Shown here: positions 37,861 to 48,847 of the stretch, piece by piece
Position numbering within the stretch: position 1 is the first letter of the stretch
Layout of the letters: each line of letters starts with the position of its first letter
Assembly (NCBI RefSeq): GCF_035594125.1
Contig: NC_087181.1
Location: 10,909,817 to 10,973,816, forward strand
Direction of reading: 5' to 3'
DNA length: 64,000 nucleotides
Source of the DNA: Scylla paramamosain
Taxonomy: Eukaryota > Arthropoda > Malacostraca > Decapoda > Portunidae
The notes under the pieces: model-generated
What the model was told of the DNA's origin: nothing
The model's input: the letters and a program-made list of their open reading frames with translations, nothing else
Database searches by the model: none
Program-made: the position numbers and the translations under genes

Positions 37861-38391
37861 CGAAGCAACAAGATCCGTGACCAGACTTGAATCTCTGATC
37901 CGTCCGCCTGAATCTCGCGACCATAACACGGAAGTAAAAGGAGAGCAGGCGATAAAATGCATTACTGTACATTTCTGGGAGGATGGAGCAGGAGGAGGAA
38001 CAGGAGGAGGTGCAGGAGGAGGAGGAAGAGGAGGAGCTGCCGTAAAGAGGTCAGCGGTTGAGTGCGAGCGAGGAAACGTGGTGTCAGTGTGTGCTGGGCT
38101 GAGCAGGTGGTATCAGCGGCTCACTCAACGCGGCGTCTCTGCTTTGCGACAACTGTGATTCGTGACGCGTGGTGGTTGTGCGAGAGAAAAAAAAAAAAAA
38201 AAACAGAGAGAGATAAGAAGGAAATAATTAATCTATCTAAGTGTCAGTGATGCGGTGACACTGAAACCCAATCAACCAGTCAGTCAGTCATTCAGTCGTG
38301 TGTGTTTAAAGATGACGTGCTTAACTAATCTACGGTGAGGACTGATTCCCCATACATGGTTCGGTTTGATTGACGCCCTTAATGAGCGGCA

Positions 38392-39985
38392 ATGCTTCTT
38401 AGTGACGCCCACAGCAGTAGTGGTAGTGGTGGTATTGGTGATGGATCGCGGAGCCGCCCCCAGCACCGCCACCCCTTGCTGCACGTCTGCTTCCTGGCGT
38501 GGCTGTGGTCTTCTCTTGTCCTGGCGGCGTCTGATTGGTCCTCTCCTGAAGGTGAAAGGTTACCTGAGATTTCCCCGAGTGACTATGTGGCTTGGAAACA
38601 CTCACATCGCTTGCACAGTGAAAAAGATACTCAAACTTCCATGGACAGTAAAAACAGTACTCTGAGCAATATATCAAATCCCTCACGTGATGAACAATAC
38701 AGTAAACACAATACGCACAACAGCACACATACATACAACTTACTGAACCACACATCACACATTGACATAAAACCCAAACACCTCACCAACACCAGCATAT
38801 ATAAACCCGTTGAAAAGACGAAGTATCATCCACACTACCAATCCTTAACTCTCCGTCACGGTTACTTGCCCAAGACGAGCGTAAACACAACAGGGACTCT
38901 TTCCACCCGCTCCTCATTAGCAGAAGGTTGGCGCAGTGTCCTGGAGAGGCAAGACCCGCTAGGCACCTCAGGACCTAGCAAGATAGGTACCGTTGCGGCG
39001 CCTCTAGGGCTCGTAACAGATTCTGGGGCACGTGGAACCCGAACCCGCCGCTGGCCTTTAACGGGAGAGGATAACGGCAGAACACAGAATGGCTCTACGT
39101 GGCCCTTACACCCTGGCTCTAGCGCTACAGTACCTTTATCTCTCTCTCCTTCAGTAAAGTCCCCAGATTCAAAGGCAAGGGAGTTGAATCCTCTACGTAT
39201 CAGCACTACCAGCCACGCCAAGCCCTCAGCACTGCGCTACACCCCGCTAGCTCACCCACACCACCGTAATGTGTCATATGCACCACGTCCCCCGCAACGC
39301 CACACCCCGCCACGCCTCAACACGTCAAGTTACACCCATGCTGCTGCCTCGCCACGCCCTCTATATGACTTCAGCAGTACATCACGTCCGCATCATATCT
39401 ATACTACATCACTACCTCTTAATGTCCATACGACTACCGTGTCTCACTATACCACCTCACCACCCATCCATAACACTAGTACCACACCACATCGTCACTA
39501 CAACACCCCACTACACACTCATAACACGAACACCACACTATACCCTCACAACATCACACCATACCTTCACAACACCTACACCAAAGCCACATCACATCAC
39601 ACCAACACCACGTCACACCACACCTCCTCACCACACGCTCACAACACCACCCCACACCTCAACACCCACACCAAAGCTACACCAGTTAACCCAGAGGACT
39701 TACTACTCAGCAACTCCCCGTCCCGCCGCCCATCCTCCCCCATGCGCCCTGCCAAGCCTGACCCCTCACACAACCTCGCAGGGCATCGGGTTCCTGAAGT
39801 ACACGAAGGCGACGCAGTATCTTCAGGATTCCTTCCTTATCGTGGTGGTGGTGGTGGTGGTGGTGGTGGTAGTGGTTCCAGCCATCAGTACCCGACTCCC
39901 GCCCCCTCCCATGCCAGCATCCAAGCCAGCAAGACCCCCGTTGTGCCTGCCAGCCTGCTTGTGACCTTGGCGGACCACTCCTACC

Positions 39986-40054
<69 letters not shown>

Positions 40055-43000
40055 GGGGAAACGGAGAGATTTTTCATTGCTTTGTTCTTTGTAATTTACT
40101 GTCGCTCTGATTTGAATTATTTGCATGTTATCGTCACTCAGTTGATACTAGTCAGTACTGTCACCACATTGTCTTTACATAACAGCATCTGATCATACGT
40201 AACTTTACAACAGCAGCAGCAGGAACAGCAGCGCAAACAGCACCAACAGAAGCAACAACAGAAGCACCAGCGGACACAGCAACGGCCTCACCAGCAGCAG
40301 AGGCACCAACAGAAACAACACCAAGAAAAAGAACAACAACAGCAACGGGAACAAAAAGAGCAGGAACAGGAGAAGGAGAGGGAGGAGGAGGAGAAACAGC
40401 CGAGACAACATCCAACTTCCAAGCCCCCTGTTCAATATGCACCCCTCCCACGCCCTCCAGCCTACCACTTCCCCAGCCTCCTGCCAATCCCTCACCCTCC
40501 CGGACACTTCCCCGCCCGTTCCCCGCTCCCACACGCGACAGATGCACCTCACTTAAGCGCAGCCAATATTACTTGTCATTCTGAAGGTTGCTTAGAAGAG
40601 AACATGAGGCCAGAGTTGTTGGATAATATGGATAAGAGTACATTATATTGGCCAGGTCCTTTTCCTTACCCTGAGTCTTCGCCCTTATCTTCACTACCTT
40701 TACCACATATACCAAGCGTCTCACCTACTCCAGGCCCCCCATCAGTGCCTTCACCCCTCACACCTGCCGCCAAGGACCTCCTTCAGATACTACGTCAGGT
40801 GTTCGGTCCCCTTCCTAAAACACGTGTCCCTCCGTCAGCATCCAGCAGTCTGACGGGGCAGTTTGACTCCCAGGGAGCAGCCAGACCACTCATAGCCCAG
40901 CACCTCCCCTTGGTCAGTCCTCAGGGTCACTACCCCGGAGAGAACCACATGGGCCATCACAATACTCCCTCAGGAGCCGCGTCTTCACCCTGGGATGATT
41001 ACTACACATTCCAGCTCAATCCCATCAGGAGAATAAGCCCCGGGGGGAGTACAGACGCTGCTCATGTACTGAGACTCCAAGGTGGGACGGGGCAAGGGGT
41101 AGGACACGGGGTGGGACACGGTGGAGGCTACGGGGCGGGGTACGGGGTATCACCAGGGGTGCCAGCTTATCCCTCCCCGCTGGCCCTTGCTACCTTGCTT
41201 AACCTGAAGGCTTTGAGTAACCCAACCGGATCTCCACAACCTACACCAAGCCGTCTGTACCGCCAGGACCGCCAGCAGCCTGAAGAAGAACCAGAACAAG
41301 CACTACCACAACCAGAACAAAGAGAGGAACCAGACTCACCACAACCAGAACAACAATTACAGCAGGAACTGGAGCGCCGCCAGACAATGCGTCGTATGAT
41401 AACAGCTGCAGGGTTTGTCCTTCCAGTTACCACGGCCCTTCTTGGAGCTCTCGGCGCCCCTGTGGCTCTCATGGCCCCCCTAGGACTGGCCATCCCCGCC
41501 CTACTCTCCACTCGTTTCCTGGACATAAGTGGTCGCTCAACGGGGCTCGGGAGTGGCTGGCGGCTGGGTCCCTCTTACGGCGGGATGCAGGGACAGGAAG
41601 GTGAGTGTTGTGTGAGTGTTATATTCTGAAACACTTATACTCGCACCTCATATACTTTCAAAAGGATCTACTTGAAAGTACACTGGTTATTAAGGGTGTT
41701 CTTGTGGTCCTATTGAGAAATTGACAAGATTTCTCTATTATCAACAGGAGAGACACTTTTAAGAACCAGGCTAATCATCTCTGTGGCCTTTGAAAACAGT
41801 CGTGGTGAGAGGGTAAAGCGTTTCTGAATACGGGTCTATGTATACGTAATGTCTTCGTGTTTTACTTGGCAATTTCTGACTTTAAAACGTTTGAAAGTTG
41901 TTTAATTTGATTTTTTATTTTAATTCCTGATTTTAATTTTGTATTTATAAACTTGTAGCACTTCTAGTCAATTTTTATTTTCTTTTTTCAAGTTAATCGG
42001 TAATATCACCATCACTATCATTGAAGGTTGGGAGGCTGAGGAATCACCGGGAGGAGACAGAGAAGCAGTAGCCGCCCTCTCGCACAACGTGTCTGGCAGG
42101 GAAGTGACGGGGAGGCGCCGCAGGGACGTAACAGAAGGTAAGTCACTGAAGGAGACAACTTTCTCAGCTTGTGTCTTCTTGCTGTTTCTGTTTGGGATGA
42201 GCCTTTTGCATGTGGCTCTATTGTATGCTTCTGCTTCGTGTATCCCTTGGTTTTACATTCTCTTCTATCCATTCACCACTCTCTAAAAACCAATTCTTTC
42301 CTATTTATTTATTTTTTAATCTAACTTTATCAAGCTTGAGCCCATTATTTCTTGTTCTATCGTTATTACTGATCCTGAGAATTTTGCTTGTGTCACTCTT
42401 GTCATATCCCTTGTACCACCTCCATTACCTCCCATTATCCTTTATCTCTTATTTCTTACATACTCACTTCCGACTGTCACTGAGGAAAGCAACGTGGTCC
42501 TCCCCCATCGGAATATGACTGTACTATCTTAATCTTTCCTCCTGTGTCTTCGTTAATACCTCCACTACTTTTCTTGACCCTCTCATATATACATCTCTGA
42601 GTGTCACTGAGGGAAGCAAGCCAAGCACCACAGGCAGGAAACCAGTGCATGACCCTCCCTGGCTTTCACTGTTTGCCTTGCCTGCACGCACACTCCTCAC
42701 TCCCCTCCTCCTCCTCCTCCTCCTCCTCCTCCTCCTCCTCCTCCTCCTCCTCCTCCTCCTCCTCCTCCTCCTACTCCTTCCCCACCGCATCTTCATTACC
42801 GGCAGTCATGTGTGTGTGAGCATCGGTCGTTAGCGGTGATTGCATGCCTGATACTCACTCACCGTGGCTTCATGTGGGTAACGGGGCTTTGGGGAAGGAA
42901 GGAAGTGCTTGCGTGAGTGTGAACCGTTTTATTGTCTTTTTCTTATGTGTGTGTGTGTGCGTGTCGATGTAACCATTATTATTACAGTGTTCTATGGTAA

Positions 43001-43747
43001 CAAATGACGACTGTTACTGTGTATGCCTTACATTATAATTCCTATGTAATCATCAGTCACATACACAGTAACAACGACCATAGCAGTAAGAGAGTTAGTC
43101 TTATGCCCATCACTTGCCCAGGAACTAGTGGCGTGCCCCGCGACTCACGCAACACGACAGAGACATCACAAACTCCCCAGCAGGACGAGGAGGCGTCACT
43201 CAAGGGGCTAACACGACGGGAACAGGACAACACCTCGTCCCTTCTGCTGCTACTACCGGAGGAGCTGGAGGTCCTGGACAGCCTGACGCAGTACTACCAG
43301 AGCCTCAGCATCCTGGACCACGATGGACCTACGCTGGAAGAGATCACCGCGCACCGCCTCTTCCTTCTGTCCCTCCTGCAGAAGCTGACGGCGGGGAAAA
43401 CTAAAGAAAACTCCCTTGGAAGGACACCCACCACCACCACCACCACCACTAGTAACAAGAACACAACACTCCCGCCACTCCAGCCTAACACTCCAGTAGA
43501 AGGAAGAGCAGACACCACGCCCTTCCCTACTCCCTCCCCGCGTCCTAACTTACAGAACAAAGCTATCAACTCCTCCCGTGCTCCTGAAGGCGTGGCAGAA
43601 GGTGACAAGGCCTCTGGTGTCGACGGGACGAGAGAAGGTAGCGCTTCTTCCCTTCAGGTCACCAGCAGCAGGACAAGGACGCCCTTGCCCGCCCTCATGC
43701 CTGCTAGAGTGACACCGGATGATGATTTGGTAGGTGAAAGTGTGTGT

Positions 43748-43781
<34 letters not shown>

Positions 43782-43797
43782 GTTATCATTATTATTA

Positions 43798-43864
<67 letters not shown>

Positions 43865-43867
43865 CAT

Positions 43868-43902
<35 letters not shown>

Positions 43903-44538
43903 TTATTATCGTTATTATCAATACAATTTCATGCATAGGATATCAGAATAATTACAACACATTTATCTCTTACTGTCATTATTTTCAATAGGATTTATTC
44001 ACTAAATAATAATTGTCATCATTCTTTCTTTCTTTCTCTTTCTCTCGCTTTCTACTTTCATATATATCGCCACTTCTCACGCATATATTTACCATTTATA
44101 TCTTCACGTCACAATGGCAGAATCATAATAGCACCTTTGATATGCATCGTTTAGATCAAATCTGAGATAATATTAACATAACATAAGCGTCTCCACCTGA
44201 CGGCTAGGCTGGATTAAGTTAGGTTGTGTTATCTCTCATCATTAATTTCATTGCTAATCCCTTCATAAAAAAAAAAAAAAAGCATCGTGTTATTGCTGAG
44301 AAATAAACAATCAGAATTTGGAAATCCGCAGCGAGAGACGAATCAGATCTTCCTTCATGGTATCTGATCCTCTATTCGGTGCATTGCAGATGATCAGGAA
44401 GGGTGACATCACTGCTCTGATTCCCTCTCACTGGCCGCCGCCCCTCTCATCCACGCAGCATCCACCGCCGCTGCCACAGTCTCCCCAGCTGACACAGCTC
44501 ATCCACAGCCTTGCCGAGGGGGATTTTGAAGGTAGTGG

Positions 44539-44616
<78 letters not shown>

Positions 44617-44669
44617 GAATACTAATTATACTTATACCTATAGTATGAATACTAATACTGCTAATATTG

Positions 44670-44714
<45 letters not shown>

Positions 44715-44769
44715 ATAATAATAATAATAATGCTGCTACTACTACTACTACCTCTACTACTACTACTAT

Positions 44770-44803
<34 letters not shown>

Positions 44804-45732
44804 GCTGCTGCTGCTACTACTGCCGCTAATGCTATAGTTACTAATGCAAATAAGCTTCTGTGGTAACCTGTAAACAAGCAAACCATTCAGGAGTAAATAG
44901 AGTGTTGCAGGCACAGACCACTACATGCGTGTCCCTTCCCCCAGCGGCAGCCTTCCTCCCCCAGCCGCAGCCCGCAGCCCCTTCCTCCAGCCCGGACTTT
45001 ACCTCAGATGGCTTTTATGGCGGCTTCCCCTCTTCATTACTACAACCAGGGCTTCTCAATGAACTACACAAACCGTCGCCGCCTTCCACCAGTGTATATG
45101 GCTTCCCTCCGTCATTGCTACAGCCAGACCTCAGTGAGCTACACAAACCTTCGCCTCCTTCGTCCACCACGGTGTATGGCGAGCCAAGTCCCTTCTCCAA
45201 CTACTCAGCGCTGTCGGACCACCTGCTTCACCTGTACGGCTTTCCCCCCGCGAGTCCCCCAGCAGTTATTATGGTGGCCTCGGATTACGAAGACCTGCAG
45301 CAGGTGGCCGACCCCACGCTGCTGGAGGAAGACGCCGTGCAGGATGTGCCGGCGGCTGTGGCGGCTGCGGCACTCGCTGTGGGGGACACGACGCAGCTGG
45401 CTCAGTCTATCATCGACTTCATCACCAATATAGTATCGGCGTTCAGTGAATTGTTTAGCGATCTGCAGCAAGCCTTAACTGATAACCCCGCCCTGGCTCT
45501 CCTCTTCTTCATCCCGTTCCTGGTCCTGCCGTTTTTCTCCAGAGGGTACGGCAGGCACGGCGGCTTCCACAGGAGGGTCTACTTCATGCCGCAGGGCCGC
45601 GCTTACAGGGACGCCTTCGCGAGACAGGTACTGGCGGATATAGAACACCTGAAGAGTTTGTACGGGGCGAGCAGTGACGACGCCCTTCTGCTCCGCCTGC
45701 CGCCCTCGTCCCTCGCGCCTCATGTCCATTAA
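38392..45732 (+). CDS. Large secretory-pathway His/Thr-rich, polyQ protein with hydrophobic segments, six coding exons
   Basis: No family recognised. Exons: 38392-39987, 40214-41600, 42027-42137, 43122-43729, 44390-44531, 44945-45732; 4,632 nt, 1,543 residues, phases 0,1,1,0,1 consistent. Signal sequence at about residues 28-48 (LLHVCFLAWLWSSLVLAAS) after a long polar lead; no better ATG was seen. Exon 1 has a His/Thr/Asn-rich tract (about 350-435) with many N-x-S/T sequons, suggesting a glycosylated ectodomain, then a glycine run. Exon 2 starts with a Q-rich segment after a CAG-CAG acceptor and later has a long hydrophobic stretch (about 926-968). Exon 3 ends with GRRRRDVTEG. Exon 6 carries two ~25-residue repeats (PSSLLQP...LHKPSPPS), a helical region (SIIDFITNIVSAFSELFSDL), then PALALLFFIPFLVLPFF and an R/H/G-rich tail. 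No canonical poly(A) signal is seen within 380 bp of the stop. The polyQ-exon start in phase 0 parallels exon 5 of the 28,063 gene. Confidence 0.8.
39989..40051. repeat. (GA)n run immediately at a splice donor
   Basis: The GA repeat begins at the exon 1 donor (CTG|gtgagagaga, 39,988) of the 38,392 gene; the donor consensus merges with the repeat. Confidence 0.95.
41623..41830 (+). mobile_element. MITE-like interspersed repeat, copy B
   Basis: A 208-bp element with inverted ends ATTCTGAAACACTTA (41,623) and AAGCGTTTCTGAATA (ending 41,830), homologous throughout to 30,519-30,724. It lies 22 bases after the exon 2 donor of the 38,392 gene. Confidence 0.65.
42708..42771. repeat. (CTC)n microsatellite
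   Basis: Trinucleotide run in intron 3 of the 38,392 gene; open frames reading poly-Ser, poly-Leu or poly-Arg over it are artefacts. Confidence 0.95.
43744..43903. repeat. Compound GTT / ATT / GTA trinucleotide repeat
   Basis: Three successive triplet runs start about 14 bases after the exon 4 donor (43,730) of the 38,392 gene. Confidence 0.95.
44543..44830. repeat. (GA)n then CTA/AAT triplet repeats
   Basis: A GA run (44,543-44,613) starts 12 bases after the exon 5 donor, followed by CTA, AAT and GCT triplet arrays (about 44,671-44,830). Confidence 0.95.
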
Positions 45733-45961
45733 GGCGTCCGTGAGTGTGGTGACTTCGTGGCCTGTCTGTCTGTCTGTCTCGTGGCGCATAGATATAGGGA
45801 TAGATAGATAAATAGGTAGGTTGGACAGACAGACAGAGTGACAAATAGATGTGTAAATAAGAGAGAAAGATAGAGATAAACGATGAGATATAGTAGTAGA
45901 GAGACGTAATGTGACTCACCAATCTCTTTGGCAAGTGTATATAATTTGTATATATTGTACA

Positions 45962-46031
<70 letters not shown>

Positions 46032-46112
46032 ACGCGTGCTACAAAACACGTGCTCCGAATCCACCTTACCGTGCATAATACAATGACAACAACACCATCC
46101 TATATCCTCCAG
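45733..46112. other. Gap between the two homologous terminal exons
   Basis: Contains TCTG and GATA-like short repeats, a GT run (45,966-46,030) and no AATAAA or ATTAAA. A signal-peptide-like frame starting at ATG 46,083 overlaps the next exon in another frame. Confidence 0.6.
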
Positions 46113-47026
46113 TTCCTCACAAGCCTCGTCATGTTCCAGGCCACAGCAGGAGTTCCCAGACGCCTTCACCCTTCCCAGACGTACCTCCCGTCCCTGTCAG
46201 ACCCGCAACCCCACAGGTACCTGCCTCACCATTGCACCAAGCAACTGCAAGCCTCCCTTCAGCGCTTCCTACACGCAGGCCCATCAACACAGCGCTGGTC
46301 GCCGAGTATTTGGCCCTTATGGAGACCTTTACGACGCTAAGGGAACTGAACGCCTTGAGGAATTCGACGATAGCCATAAACGAGGTACACATTCAGCATC
46401 CCCCACTCGTACCGTCTCAGGGTGAACCTGTACCTTCGCCAGATCTCTATTTCCTGAACACTGCCGCCGAGGACGCGTCAAAGGTGGCCCCTAAGGTCGC
46501 TGAGGCCATCACGGATCTCATAACGGCCATAGGCGACGCGATCTCATCCTTCATTGAGGCCATAGCGGAGGCCATCAGCACCTTCCTGCAGAACCTCGCC
46601 GCGGCCATTGAGGAGAAACCCGCCGTCCTGCTCCTCGGTATTGTTCCCTTGTTCCTCCTCCTGCTCCACCTCTTCACCTCTAAACATAGCTACGGTTTTA
46701 GTCACATGTCGGGAGGAGGCTACGGTCACAGCTCTGGCTACAGTGGAAGGTCAGTATTTTTCTCCTCGCCTTCCTCCGCCGCCCTCCTCCTCGACGTGCC
46801 CACTGCGGAGGCCTTAGCGGCATATATCCTAGCTTTAGTGCAGGACTTCGAGGCACGTTTTGGGTCTAGTCTTCCCCTAGAACCTCAGGAGTTTGCTGTT
46901 CATGTTCAAGAATCCGATGCTGACCTTCAGAAACCTTTTGGTCAATCTGAAGAGTCCACTGATCCCTACAAATCTGTCCACCCTAAAAAATCCGCTTCCA
47001 GTCATCAGGAATCTGGTTCTTCATGA
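46113..47026 (+). CDS. Probable alternative terminal exon (or duplicated 3' half) of the 38,392 gene
   Basis: It opens after the acceptor tatcctccag in the same phase (1) as the terminal exon at 44,945, so it can follow exon 5 (44,531). That would give a 1,585-residue isoform with 304 alternative C-terminal residues. It is homologous in layout to 44,945-45,732: Pro-rich start, amphipathic helical stretch (EAITDLITAIGDAISSFIEA), then EEKPAVLLLGIVPLFLLLLH, a G/Y/H/S-rich stretch, a V-[FY]-F block, and a helical tail (ALVQDFEARFGSS versus VLADIEHLKSLYG). No own first exon is visible within 380 bp upstream; ATG 46,083 gives a signal-like peptide but in a different frame. A poly(A) signal AATAAA is at 47,625. 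A separate gene with a missed 5' exon is the alternative. Confidence 0.65.
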
Positions 47027-47565
47027 AACTCATTCTTTTAAAAAATCTGGTTCATTTTCAAAAAAATCTGGCTACTATCTTCAAATACCCTCGGTAATCT
47101 TCAGAATTCTGCCAGTCATTGACAAGCAGCTGCCAATCTTCAGAAATTTACTTCATCTTAAAAAAAATCACTACCGGTCTCCAGAAATATGCCCACTTCT
47201 TTAATCAAAGAACCCCTTGCTCATATTCAGAATTCTGTCTATCATCCTGAAAAAAAAAAAAACTACTAATCTTCAGAAATCTCGTTAATCTTGAAAAGTC
47301 CGCTGCCAACTTCAGAACTCTGGTGATGACGGGAGAGAGAAAGAGAGAGGCGATCCCCTTCTGCCAATTCAGGTGAGATGATGTAGTTAGACCCCATGTA
47401 GGCTTTCCCTCGAGGTCTTCATTATACGCAGCGCCTCACTATTGTGTCTCGTGATGCCGTACATGTTGTAATGTGACGGACAGCAGTGCGTGTTAGTGTG
47501 TCTTACCATGACGGGTCTGTTACTGTACACTGATTCCTCGGGACTTGAAATGGAGGACAGGAATG

Positions 47566-47602
<37 letters not shown>

Positions 47603-48847
47603 GATAAACTATAATAAGGAAGTAAATAAAAAAAAACACTTAAATATGTATATTTTATCATTAATTACTAGTCTGTCAGTGCTTCTACTGCCTAAGCAAG
47701 CTACACATTATGAGGAACTCTCGTAAACACACACACACACACACTCACACACACACACTCACACACACACACACACACACCTCACTCCTTCACTAGTACG
47801 AAGCTCCCGTGGACGTACACTGGCTTGCCATACTGAAAAGAAAGGCGAGCAAGGGTGAGTTACCAATTCCAAACAGTGCAGAGTGATGATACAAGACACT
47901 TCACTCTCACACCACACGTACGTAAAGGCAAGCAAGAGTGTGTCGTTAGTTCCAAACAGTATACAGAGATCATTTCATACTTCATACTTACTAAATGCTT
48001 AAGAATTATCGATATAAAGGAAGGTAAAGACCATTACGTTATTATTACTTAAAGGTTCATATGATTTGAAATGTCTGGCGTGTAGGTATCCACTAACTGC
48101 GTAACTATCATCACTACTACCATCAACAGGGATAGATACCTTAGTAATCTGGTGTTTATAGGGATGAGAAGGGAGGAGGGGGGGAGGGGGAAAAGGAATG
48201 GGAGGAATGCTGGGAGTGTGGGTGAGAGAGGGAGACCGTGAAGGAAGTGTGAGATGGGAAGACTAGATGTTACAAGCATCATGAGGGAGGGAGTGCTTGT
48301 GGTAGGATGCTGTGCTGTGCTGTGCTGTGCTGTGCTGTGGTAACTAGAAGTGGAGTTGTAGTCAACGTTTCCTTGATCTAAAGTTGTTTACGTCAACACG
48401 ACCTTGGGAGCAGAAAGGACAGACTGCAGACAAGGCTTAAAGGAGAGAAAGGAGAGGGGATAAGAGTAGGGGAGGGGAGGGCGATGGTGGGTGGGGAGGG
48501 TGGCGGTGGACGGGTAGAGATAGTTGTGGTGGGGCAGGGTGGGATAGGGTGGGGTTTGTGGTGGTGGGGGTGATGGTTGTGGTGGGACAGGATGAGCGTC
48601 ATGTGGAGGTAGGATGGAGGTCATGGTGGTGAAGCGGGTGGGACAGTGAGAGGTGGGGTGGGGGCGTCGTCATGTGGCTGGTGTGGTGGTGATACTGGTG
48701 GTGGTGGAACAGGATGAGGTTCAAGTGGGGGTCGTGGTGGTGAAGCAGGCGGGGCAGTGAGGGGTGGGTAGGAGGGAGGTCGTCGTGTCAGTAACAGTCA
48801 TGCCAATACCGTCAGGAGTCACCGTCAGGAGTCGTGAGTCTGTAGTA
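47027..48847. other. 3' region of both convergent genes; degenerate minisatellites
   Basis: At 46,880-47,330 an approximately 30-bp degenerate repeat ('aatcttcagaaatct'-like) crosses the stop codon at 47,026. AATAAA is at 47,625-47,630. CA runs lie at about 47,729-47,780. Six copies of GCTGT lie near 48,306-48,338. A G-rich tandem repeat lies at 48,440-48,780. No separate gene was seen. Confidence 0.6.
48440..48780 (-). repeat. G-rich tandem repeat (122-bp period) in the 3' flank of the 50,689 gene
   Basis: ACAGGATGAG occurs at 48,587 and 48,709, within GGTGG-rich units ending in GTGAAGC(G/A)GG(T/C)GGG(A/G)CAGTGAG. The many G-tracts could form G-quadruplexes on the plus strand; a minus-strand transcript would be C-rich. 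Confidence 0.75.

Noticed and set aside
39269..39964. 231-residue plus frame within exon 1 of the 38,392 gene
   Set aside because: Alternate frame of the His/Thr-rich tract; it does not connect to a signal peptide or downstream exons.
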